Source of the DNA: Xiphias gladius
Taxonomy: Eukaryota; Chordata; Actinopteri; Istiophoriformes; Xiphiidae
Direction of reading: 5' to 3'
DNA length: 64,000 nucleotides
NCBI RefSeq assembly: GCF_016859285.1
Contig: NC_053416.1
Coordinates: 17,006,501-17,070,500, forward strand
The notes under the pieces are model-generated. The model saw only the letters and a list, made by a program, of their open reading frames with translations. It was not told the origin of the DNA and ran no database searches. Position 1 is the first letter of the stretch. Every line of letters begins with the position of its first letter. The translations under genes were made by a program, and so were the position numbers. Below are positions 1-17,900 of this stretch, piece by piece.

Positions 1-437
1 TTTGAAACCGTAGCCATACTGAGTGCAGCAAAACAAATATACTGTCATTTTAAACTCTGTGCTGTCTTGTTTTAAATTTTTGGCAGTCAATATAAAACCA
101 CACAGGCTTACATTATAATCATGAATAATCACTAAAGAATACTAGGATAATACTATATTGGCAATGTAATAATAAATTCTAAACGTGCAATGTATTACAT
201 TGTGGAAGAGGATTGAAGCCACATGGCAAAAAAACAAATTTTATTTCTTTATTCCTTCTTCGCCCGGCCCAGCACAGGACCACTTATTTTGAAAACCCGA
301 CCTAACCGGATGTCTCCTGTTAAACTCTTCCAGCTGGACGCACACGAAAGCAGTGTAGGCTATGGTGGGAGAAGACGCACACGGACCTCCAGCGAGCTCA
401 TTTCACAGTGACTGACCTGTTATCTTTTAAAGAGAAG
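1..437 (+). other. 5' flank and 5' UTR of tmem47-like gene
   Basis: This is the sequence upstream of the ATG at 438. Roughly 250-437 is less AT-rich than 1-250 and probably holds the 5' UTR and proximal promoter. No clear TATA box or splice site defines the transcription start. Confidence 0.4.
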
Positions 438-7342
<6,905 letters not shown>

Positions 7343-7384
7343 GTCCTTTGTCAACCCACGCTGCTGGAAATACACACATAAACA

Positions 7385-7405
7385 AACACACACACACACA
7401 CACAA
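7385..7405. repeat. (CA)n microsatellite
   Basis: This is a short CA dinucleotide run in the presumed 3' UTR. Confidence 0.9.
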
Positions 7406-7565
7406 ATTCCCGTATAGGAGGCGTGTTACTTTCCTTCACTCTGCACATGGCCAATGCATATGTGAGCACAGACCCTGTTTCTCCTTTTCTCTTGCTGTCT
7501 TGCTCTGTTATTTTTAGACAGGTTGTGAATGCCTAATTTAGGCCAGGGCTGTTTGAATAGCCCCC

Positions 7566-7578
7566 ACACCACCACCAC

Positions 7579-7630
<52 letters not shown>
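7566..7630. repeat. (ACC)n/(CA)n microsatellite
   Basis: A few CAC/ACC units are followed by about 25 CA repeats, in the presumed 3' UTR. It creates spurious Thr-His and Val-Cys open frames. Confidence 0.95.
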
Positions 7631-7632
<2 letters not shown>

Positions 7633-8143
7633 AGCTAGTGGGTCCCTCAGCCCTGCCAGTATCAGCGGTGAGGTGGCAAAGATAAAGCACAGAGAGCTTT
7701 CTGGACAGGCACGAGCCTCCGATGCTGGACGTTTCCACTGTACGTTGACCTGGGTCTCCATTGTCAGAGAAACAGGACAGTAGATTCTGAGCACAGATGT
7801 GATTGTGCAGTGGCTGAACATTGAAAGGAACTGACTTATCTCCAAATTTCGTTTTTTATTCTTTTTGTAGCATTTCACGAGGACAAGCTTTTTGTTAATG
7901 TATTTATGGCATCATTTCCCTCTTTTTAAATATTGAAAACCTGAACTTGTCCCTCCATGTTTTCTAGCTGAAACATAGTATCTAGTAAAGCTAAGCCTTC
8001 TGATATTAGAAGTGTAAATTAGTCAGCTTTGATATATGCTGGAGCTATCGAGTGTTTGTAGTTTGTTTGGAAACTCACACTAGTTTGTCTCAAAGGAAAA
8101 ATGTAAATGTGTACAAAGTATTTCTACATGAATGAAAATCCAG

Positions 8144-8149
8144 AATAAA
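8144..8149 (+). terminator. poly(A) signal of tmem47-like gene
   Basis: This is a canonical AATAAA about 800 bp after the stop, consistent with transcript end near 8165. It is inferred from the motif only. Confidence 0.6.
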
Positions 8150-11100
8150 CAGCTGTAGTTTTGGGAGTTTTAGGAGTGTGAATTATTGTTGAAAAAAAAG
8201 TTGTTTCCAGTGCTATGAAGGGGCAACCATAGAAACTGATCTTTGAAAGTATTTTGAGAGGGGAGCATCAGAACCCCCCCCCCTCGGCCGGACACAAATG
8301 AGACAAAATTGCAAAACATTTTCGTTATCCAGAGCACACATTCCACGGAGGAAGCCACACCAGGCTGTTTTAAGAGGTATCACAAGGTTGCTTGCTTGCA
8401 GTTGACGTATCCATGTCATGTAAATAGGTGGGACATTTTTACTATGCTGTCATAGTATTTCCTTGCAATGGATAAATGTGCTTGACGGCTTAAGTTTATT
8501 GTTGTGTTTATTAAACATTAAAGCAGGGCATCAACACATTATAGCCACTATTACAATATGATGACTTCATTCTTTTTAACCTTATAGTTTGCAGATCAGT
8601 AGATGGCTTAAGGCTGTTCATTTTAAGAATTTTTCTAAGTGTGTTTAAAAAAATCATTTCCCTGGGTGTTTTGTGTAAAACAGAAGGCGCTGCCACAGTT
8701 GAGCAGCCTGGTGTGAAGTCTCCCTGTACACGCTCATTTTTTTTTTTTTTTTTTACTCAACAGAGTTCAAACTGCAACAGCTGGTTAAAGAATCTTTTTC
8801 GAAAGGGATAAAGGATTTTCACAGCTGCAGCAGTGTGAAAACTCCCCCAGCTGCAGACAATATTTACACCTCTATCGACAGGGAAAAAGACAAAACACTT
8901 TACCATGTGAACCTGATGCTTGGCTCCTGTGAGTAGTGTAATTGTGTGTTGAGTGTCTGAGGTTCCAGGTCAATGGTTGTCTTATAATAGCAGTGACCTT
9001 GCGGGAATCTTTGAAATGTGATTTAATAGTCAAAGGTGGTGTGGTTACACGACAGGGTGACAGAGAGGGTTCACATGATACGGTTCCTAAAGGATGCCAC
9101 AGATTTGATCACATAACTTTCTTGCTCCACATACAGTTCTTGTAAAGTATTTCATCTTTAGTTAAACATTAGAAACACAAAGTGAAATATGTTTTGACAG
9201 TGAGGGCATTTGGTACTTGAAACAAGTGGAACATTGACTCGGTACATTTTTAAAAAATGAATGTATTCTGCTGTAGGAGAATGTTTTAAAGCTTTCAGGA
9301 TACAGGTCCACCTTGACTAGATCACTTGATCCACATAATCTGCTAATCAAAAAAAAATCAATGTTTCCCAATGCAAGTTTTCGTTTCTTTTATTTGGAGG
9401 GAAGAGAGTTTTAAATTATGCCTTCTCTAATTTTGGGTGTGTTGTAAAGGTCAAAGGTCAAAATGTCACTGGGTCTTAATTCCCAGCATTCCACCCACAC
9501 AGTTAATGCTTTTTCTGCATTGCATGCCTCTGCATTGTGAAGAGGTATATTGGCATTGATCACGTTTTACAGTAAATATAATAATTTTTCCAAGTGAGCA
9601 GTCTCTGTTTATTTGGTGCACTTGCATGAGCACCATGTTTGACCACACCCACATTATTAACTCAAAAGTCTTCCCCCACCTAGTGATCAGACTCCAAAAT
9701 ATCTGGTGCTTTGAGGCTGTGAGAGCTCCAGTACGTCTGAGCTGAAACAACATCCTAGAGTGGTTGTAATGATTTATACAAACTGTTTATCAAAAGTTTA
9801 TAGAATATTATTTTTATGCTTGTGCAGCTCAGGACAATTCTGTGCCCCTGCAGCTGCTGCCAAATTCTCTTCTCTCATCTCTGAATACCTTTGATATGAC
9901 TACAGCTTTTATCACTACTGCAATCTCATGCAATGGATTGTATCAGTAGTGAAGTTAGTATGGCCTTTGGAGAGAAGCCTGACCCCTGGGTGCAGTAACC
10001 AGCCAGGCCCTGCACACTTTCACTCTGCAGGGACAGATTCCAGTTACTGAGCCTGGGGGACAGCGACAAACACGGGCTCTGACACCTTGTTGCCTGCAGA
10101 GGGAAATTATTGTTTTAGAGATACGATTATTCACAGATTCACTGATAAGCCAAAAAAATGATGAATGCCAACCTGAAGTTGTCCAGCTCCTCGTGTGATC
10201 CTCAGCAGTGAAAGTCTTCTGCAGACTAGGGTCAGCAGACTACTGAGGCAGATAAGTGGAATGAAAAGTAACATCTGGGCTATACATTACCCTCCTACCC
10301 ATCCTCCGTCAAGCTTGGCTCCACCAAAATTACAGATTAACTTCAAAAAAGTACTCACTCCTCCTCCACTATCAGCTTCTGCTGCCCTGCACTCCCCTGG
10401 GTCCTGATAACCGGCAACACCGTGCATGGAAAACCTGGTTTGAATACAACAGTCAAGTTACATGAATAACATCTGTGTGCCTCCGCTGAATAATTCTATC
10501 ACTCAGTGAGCTGCATACCATCCATTATCTTCCGTTTTGTCATGCAGCAAGGGTGCTTCATTTGGATGAGACACACAGCAGCTTCCATTCACCCATTATA
10601 CAAAAATGAGAAATATGCATGGGAGTGTGTGTTTGTGCAAGCTTTATTAGAGCTTGTCTCATTTATGTCTTATTATTATTATTATGAGCCAAATTAAGTA
10701 AGCGAGAGACACAGCTACCCATAGACACACATTTGCACGTGGACAGTCCAGTATGGACAATGCGACCTGGTGTGGGAAGCAGTCAGCTGCTTAGCTGACC
10801 TTGTGGATGTCAATGAATGTTGGATCAAACACTAAAAAAGTAGTCAGCCGTCAGCCTGGAGTCAGATGGTTACTTTCCCAACATGAAAGAAAATATCATG
10901 TAGTGGAAAGTCGATGTTTAAAGTACACTTGCACTACAAGCTGTTTAGTTTGGTGACATCGATATGTGTTGTATAATGTAAACAGAATAGTTTAGTCTGT
11001 GTTAATCCAGGGCCAGGATGATACCTGCACACTGAATCGCAGCTACCTTAGGCTTTATTGGCAATGTTTAAATCCAACTCTGGTCTTCCTCGGGCAAATA

Positions 11101-11496
11101 GCCACACATAAAGCTAATGAGAGATCCTGCTTATAACAACATGACAAGTGGCATCACAACCACCTCATCAAATTTCCATATGCCAGAACGTCCAAATCAA
11201 AAGTTAAATGAAAAATATTAGTAAGAAAAGGGGTTTAATTCACTCTCATTCAGATATGTTTTAATATATTCAATAATTCAATCTGTAGGACACAATAGAA
11301 TCTATTGAAAATATCAAAAACACTTATTTCATTTATGGACATGGTTGGTGCTATAGATTATCTGGACACTAGAGGGCATCGTGAGCATAACAAAAATAAA
11401 GTGTCACCTATTCCTAACTATATATAGTATACACTCAAAAGCTGGCTATCTACATAAAACATTATAACGGATTATTTTACCATACATACTGGTATT

Positions 11497-11815
11497 GTGC
11501 CATGTGCCTGTGACGGCCCCTGCCCAGCTTGTCAGTGTGTGTATGCGCTTCTGTCTTAAGTGTCAGAGGAGCCTGATTGTGGGGCCCAGTCAGACCCGGA
11601 GCACTTGGGCCCAGGGCTCCTGGGATATAAAAGGCCTAACCTTCAGCGTGGCCCTCTCTCTTGGCCCTGCCTGCAACCCCTTTTTGTTCTGTTTGGACTT
11701 TGTTTTGGTTATACACCTTACAACACCTCTCACTACATTTTATTGTATTTGTTACAATTAATACTTTAATTTGTTGGCTTTTGTGTCTGTTCCGTTTTGT
11801 TATCGGTTATGACAT
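11497..11815 (+). mobile_element. possible solo LTR or LTR fragment
   Basis: The stretch begins TGTGCCTGTGACGG, has a TATA-like GGGATATAAAAGG in its middle and ends GGTTATGACA, giving TG...CA ends. The flanking 5-mers TGCCA and TACCA match at 4 of 5 positions. The layout fits a retroviral-type LTR of an endogenous retrotransposon, but no internal coding region is next to it. Confidence 0.35.
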
Positions 11816-12202
11816 ACCATGTATGTATCAATAAAAAGGGAAAATTGGTAAAATACAAGAGTCTTGGATTGTGCGTCAGAGGCTTCACTTATCATTTGTT
11901 TTGCCTTATACAGTTATTTGTGTGTCACTACAAGTAAGATGTCACAGTTGAAAGATACTGTTATTTGGATATGAACAATATTTATATTCCATCATTTCTG
12001 GTTCTTTCCAAATGCAGAGCAGATTATTCACATCAGAGGAGGTGTTCACTTTTAAAAAATGAAAGAAATCTGTATGTAGCGATGTATACCTACATAAAAC
12101 AGATTTTTAAAAATTTTATTAAAAATGCAGCTGTGATGGATACATATGAAAATACAGCACATTTTAGATTTTCTTCCATAACTAATGTAGAAGTTGCAGC
12201 AA

Positions 12203-12271
12203 GCCTCCTAGATGTACTTTGTGATTTGTCCTAGATGTACTAAGTTGGAGCCTCCTAGATGTACTTTGTGA
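12203..12271. repeat. short tandem duplication
   Basis: The 23-mer GCCTCCTAGATGTACTTTGT(GAT) occurs at 12203 and again at 12249, with a partial copy (CCTAGATGTACT) between them. It is a local duplication of about 46 bp. Confidence 0.8.
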
Positions 12272-13448
12272 TAAAATAATTCTTAGAAATACATTGTTTG
12301 ACTTGCAGGTTGAAAGGTTGTAAAAATAATCTGATTCTGTGAAAATGCAGTATATTTAAAACAATCTGATAAGACAACTGCGAAAGCATTATGTACTAAG
12401 TGCAGCAGTGATATTTTCCGTTGTGCCTGACTGGTTTTATGTTATGAAAGCTCAATCTGATAAATTTCCCCCAGACTGTTTTGCCAATTGGAGTTTGTAT
12501 AAGTAACAGCTAGTTCAGTTGATATGATCAATTTCAGTCATCCTCCCACTTTGCTCTGACTAACACACTTTAATTTGAGACAGACCCTCTCATAGTCTTT
12601 GTACCCAATTAATATTTTCTGACAAACCTTCTTGAAATAATTTGCAATACTACAGCTCACAGTACCTTCAACAATAGACTTTATTTGAAATAAGCCATAA
12701 AGTGAAACAGAAAAAAAGCACCCAAAAAAAACAAAAAACCCACTCATATCCATCGGCTTTTCTGTCATTTTGCGTAACCTTTTATAATACAGGCCACCAC
12801 ATACATAGTGATTTTGCTGTATGAATCAGGTACCAATAAAATACTTGCTGGTTCCCACAGTTTCTTTTCCTGGGACCCCATGTTAAAAAAATACTTCTCC
12901 TTTCTACTAAAATGCCTAAATGTTCCAATAGTCTTGCTTTCTTCCGCTGTACTTACATTTAGGTTCCAGTAGGAAAAGTAAAGTGAGTTTTTCATTTTCT
13001 ACAACCTATGAACACACATCAAATGTTGCCCATGAAATACTGAGGTAAAGTGCATCAAACAGCCAAATATCCCATTAAACAGTAATCCGTGTGAAATACA
13101 GTCTTTCATGATCTTTCCATAATAGGCAGTATTATAGTAAATATAGTAAATATAAAAGGTTGTCATCATTCACAACCCCTTAATTCATAACAGTAGTTGA
13201 ACCACAGGTTGAAATTATTTTGATGAGGATGGTTAATACAAAACATTAAATGTTGTGTTGCCTCTCAGACTCCATGAATACAAATAGTAAAAAATAGTCT
13301 CACGTGATATGAATCCGTGAAAGCTGCATATGATATGTTCATTTTCTGCATTTCCTTTATTTCTTATTTTTTTCTAAGATGCTAAGAACAGACAGATAGT
13401 CAGCTATCTGGATGTCATGCAAACATGTTCTGATTAAAAAAGACACTT

Positions 13449-13454
13449 TTTTAT
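13449..13454 (-). terminator. candidate poly(A) signal of il13ra2
   Basis: TTTATT on the + strand is AATAAA on the minus strand. It is the first such motif after the il13ra2 stop and would give a 3' UTR of about 1 kb. Further copies lie at 13357 and 12680. Confidence 0.35.
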
Positions 13455-13961
13455 TAAGCATAGAGCTCATTAAAAAGAAACGACAACAATCAACTCTACT
13501 ATTGAATACAACTAAATTTTCCAAAGTTAAAGGAGGCGCATTTGGTGTAATATTTGATGTACTTGAGGCATTTTAGGATATCTGACCAACAACAAATGCT
13601 TTAACAGTTACAAAAACCTTGTTTTACATTCACGTAGAGTTATAATTCATACGCTTCAAGACGGAAAAAAAAAAAAAAAACTGGCAAGTTGTGGCATTAA
13701 AACACCCTGACACACTCATTTCTTCTGCATTAACCCATTTAAAGAAATATGGTATATCCCTCTCAGTTGCACAGTAAATTATGCTGGTTTTTGAAAGACT
13801 TCACTGGCTTGAAGTGTGCAGTAAAGACATAGTACAAAACCATTTTCACAGACCATTTATACCTTTGTACTGGGTTTAGACATGTTAAAATCTTCGTTGT
13901 CTGAACTACAAGGCAAGAGTTAAGGCAAAAAGTAAACAATTAAACAAAAAATCATTAAGCA

Positions 13962-13984
13962 GTATATATATGTGTGTGTGTATA

Positions 13985-14022
<38 letters not shown>

Positions 14023-14040
14023 GCACACACACACACATAT
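13962..14040. repeat. (TA)n/(CA)n compound microsatellite
   Basis: TATATG/TGTG, then (TA)n, then (CA)n with one CG interruption. It lies in the presumed il13ra2 3' UTR. Confidence 0.95.
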
Positions 14041-14458
14041 GGACCCATGCTGACCAATCAACTGTCAAGAGATCTGGAAAAATAGTGAAACATCACAAAG
14101 TAATTCTCAAAGATTAAGTAATTGTTCCTGAACACAACATCTACAAAATATTCTCTGCTGACTAACTCAGCTGGCAGATGTGGTAGCAAAAAGTAAACAA
14201 CCAATTATAAAAAATAGAACCCCTTCCATAAGCATTACATTTCCAGTTAACATGACATCTCAGAGTAGTTCATATAAATTTAAACATTTGCATAAAAATG
14301 TAAAGAAAAAGGGCAAGCACGGTACAGCATGTTGGAATAATATAATACAGTTTGTAAGTTCTAAATTTTTTTCTTAAATAACTCACTTTAGTATCTTCAG
14401 TAACATATTAACAGTGGTAACAATCTCAGGTGATGACTGTATGGCATCTTTGTGATTT

Positions 14459-14471
14459 TCAGTCAGAGACC
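14459..14471 (-). CDS. il13ra2: il13ra2 terminal coding exon (very short tail)
   Basis: The acceptor is TTTTTCAG|GGTC. In the expected phase the reading is Val-Val-Ser-Asp-stop, with the TGA at 14461-14459. With the alternative donor the stop also comes at once. The exon rests on splice consensus and total length, not on homology. Confidence 0.6.
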
Positions 14472-14879
14472 CTGAAAAACAAAAGAGATGGAGTGAAACG
14501 ATAAAAATCCTGTCAGTTTGCTCTTCCAGAGCCATGAATGTGCAGGCTTTCTTGTCTTTTTAGGCCCCCCCCATTGTAAGAACTGAACTTCTTGCAAAAG
14601 GAGAGGTGAGCAGAGAGTCTGGCTTCTTCTCTTGTCTAGATCTCCTCCTAGAATGGAAGCACAGTTTGGAGGGAGCTTACCATCTAATATCATTGTCTAT
14701 CTCAATGTATGTGCATAATATACTGTATATGTGTATGTACTCACACTTTGAGCACTGCCCCCAAACACAGAGACATCACCAGTGTGGCAATGATGGCAAC
14801 GGCAATATAGACATAGGCTGGTGCCATGTCCCATTCTGGTTTAGATGCGACTACTTTCATTTCTAAAACAAAGGTAAAA

Positions 14880-14930
<51 letters not shown>

Positions 14931-17900
14931 GAAGCCAGGTTTATTTACACATCTCTACATCTATCAATGAACCTCACAAAGACAAGTCGACTAAAATCTG
15001 CATATAGAACAATAAATCAGCAGAATTAGCAGAAGATCCATATTTGGACATTTGATAAATCGATGTTGTACTTTGGACACATTTTTGTTATGTAAGCGCT
15101 GTACTACAGCATTTTGTAATGGAAATTCTAAAAATGCTTATGAGGGTAAAGTGATGACTTTCAGAATCGACGTTAAGATCACACCCCTAGCAACGTTCTC
15201 TGGCACCGTCTAAAAACTAAGGGGACTATGCATACCCAGGACTACAATTTACAAATTCTTTACATTCAAGTATGCTTGAGGTCAGAGCCAAAACAACATA
15301 ACATCTGTCCAAATATTTGCAGACTAAGTAAACTAACCTCAAAGACTGAAATCAGATTGAATTCCAGCTTCCCAATATGATCAATTTGGTTTTGCAGAAC
15401 AACAACAAGTTTTACAAGAATGATAGATGTCTGGAGATCATCAAAAGCAGATTTTTACACTGCACTTAGGCATGCATGAGAGCTGATAGAATAAAAAAAT
15501 AAATAAAACAGACATTGCAATGTTCAGTTGAAAAGTGAATATTATTTCAGGGAGCCTAATATTGATCCTCAAGGAGCACCTTTATCAACCATCTGGAATA
15601 CAAAGAGGGAGACTTACACCAGCACAGTTTGATCAAAATTTTTATTCTGTGAAAATGACGAGTTTTATTTATGAACCTGAAGGTACAGATACTTAGAGAT
15701 ATTGGGATTATTATTATTATCATCATTAACAAACATGAAGTCAGTGAAGTATAAATAAACTGGCAAGAGATTTGGCAAGTAATTAACCATTAAACATCCA
15801 CACAAAAAACAAAAAACCCAAAGAATACGTTGTTTCAGTATTGGTGGACATCCCAAAGGAGGTTGATTTTAACAAGCATGAAGACAGCAGTGTCTGAGAC
15901 CCATTTCAACACATCCTGCAGCTGAACTAGGCAGTCTGTGGCCTATAACTATTTACCTTCTAATGGGCAAAAATGAACTGTTGTGCCCCATTGTCTTCCC
16001 ACACTGTGTATAAACCCTGTTGCCTTCAAGCTGCCTTTAAGAGCCTGTAAAGAACAGTGCACACAGCCAATTACAACCGGCAGCTCCATCATATTTTATT
16101 TTGAGCCCAAGAAATCAACTAGTACGCCTACATTCTCAGAAAAAGCTAGATCGTATGTGTCAAATCAGTGCCTTAAAAGGTACAGTTATGTAACCCGTGA
16201 CTAAAATGTCCTTTTATAATAAAACTCCAAAATAGGCGATTAACAAAAAAAAAATACTCTCTTGTTTCCTTTTTTTTCACAGTTTAGGAATGCTACTTTC
16301 CTTGTGCCATGCAATCTATGTTGTGGCCAACTCCCTTTACCTATTGGGTGTAAACACAAGGATACAGACAGACAATATTCGTCACCAGTAGTGCAACAAA
16401 GGCAGAATTTTCTCCTGTGCCTCAGTCAGTGTGCTACCTTAAATAACTTCGGTGACTGTGCCTTTACTTAAGGCAATATTTGTACATATTTGGAAGCTAA
16501 ACTTATTACCTTCCTGGCTCATGAGGACTCATTATTCTTATTATGGTACATCTGTGAAAAATTTACTTTTCAGTATAAAAATGCACTTTTTCAGTACAAA
16601 ATGACAACAATCTAAGTCCAAAAATGTAATGCAACTCTCGACTTAATCTCAAATAATAGAGATTTTTCAACTAGATTTTCATACACCTACAAGACAGAGC
16701 TTTAAGATAATGCAGGACCCACTTGGTGCTTATCCATTTGGGTGATGTTGTCTAAGTGTAAGGTGTAAATTTCCAAACAAATTTGAAATGAATCTAATTA
16801 CCACAAATAAATTGACACAAAGTGCAACTGAGGTGTTTCAGGCCACTCGAGGTCTTTACTTTTATATCACTGGATACACTATGTTTCCTTTCATCTTCAT
16901 TTTTTTCAGGATGTTGTCAATACCGTACAGTATGAATCCTAAATAGAAGAGAATCCGTCACCCTGCCATACAAAGGACTAGACCTTAGCGGCATCTGTGG
17001 CTGTAAAAAAAAAAAAAAAAAAGAGGACAAATTAAAAAAAATCAGCACAAATTATGATTAATGTTTGCTTGACTTAGCAGTTATCATGTTATTCTGACAC
17101 ATCTGGCTGAAGTTTTATGAATTACCTATTGAATTGCATAACACGTTAGAATGAGATTTCATTCATTGTCAGTGCATATGTATTTCCATAGCTCTTGGGA
17201 TCAGAAAATCTTTAAAAATGAAAACATTTTGACTTAGATCGTTACTTCATCAAACAAAATCCTCTTTGACACTGAAAATGGTATGGAGAAAGATAAACTC
17301 CAATAAAGTCTAATGTAATAATTTCAATTGGAGTTGACATTAGAATAGAAGGATAGCGATTTTATGAAATGAATAATGATAAAAATGCAAATTAAACTTA
17401 CTACGATGAAGACGTCAGGATCTTCCAGATGGGAATCCATTTAGTTACCGTGACTCATGAAGACTTGTTGACTTAATGGCTTTAAATTAAAAAGTTGCGT
17501 TACAGCTTAGTATGTAATTCCGTTACCCACTGGAAACACACTTTGAATAAATCCTTCAAGAATGATTAAATACACATTTCTCATGAATTTAAACTCATGA
17601 TTAGGGATGTCCCAATCAAGTTCTTTTTTTAAGCCCCCAGTCCCGATCCAAATCCTTTAATCCTGGGTATTAGATTTGATCGATTAGTATTTATGGTAGT
17701 TACATGTTGATTAAATAAACTATGTGTCTGACAAATGGAAATAACCCAGCTGTATTTGATCCCACACACTTTTTTATTTTTATTTATTTTATTTTATTTT
17801 ATTTTTTTTTTTAATGGGCTTCTTGATCCAAATACTACGGAGCCCCCCAGGGATCACGTTGTAGAAAAAAAAAAACATCTAGACGAGAGTCGGCGGATAG

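Larger units (their letters stand above)
7343..8165 (+). other. 3' UTR of tmem47-like gene
   Basis: This runs from the stop codon to just past the AATAAA at 8144. It contains two (CA)n tracts. Confidence 0.6.
8166..13400. other. intergenic region between tmem47-like and il13ra2
   Basis: The two genes converge here. No exon-like sequence was found. It holds an LTR-like stretch (11497-11815) and a small tandem duplication (12203-12271). The distal end may include il13ra2 3' UTR, since TTTATT (minus-strand AATAAA) occurs at 12680 and 13357. Confidence 0.6.

Noticed and set aside
408..437. Upstream extension of the tmem47-like reading frame
   Set aside because: The frame opens at GTG, not ATG. 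The ATG at 438 fits the family's N-terminus.
7426..7878. 150-codon minus-strand frame after tmem47-like stop
   Set aside because: It is opened by the (CA)n repeat and has no family features.
14463..14693. Longer il13ra2 cytoplasmic tail read from sequence upstream of the last exon
   Set aside because: The frame has lysine/proline-rich residues but no acceptor in phase with exon 8, and the spliced length already matches the family.
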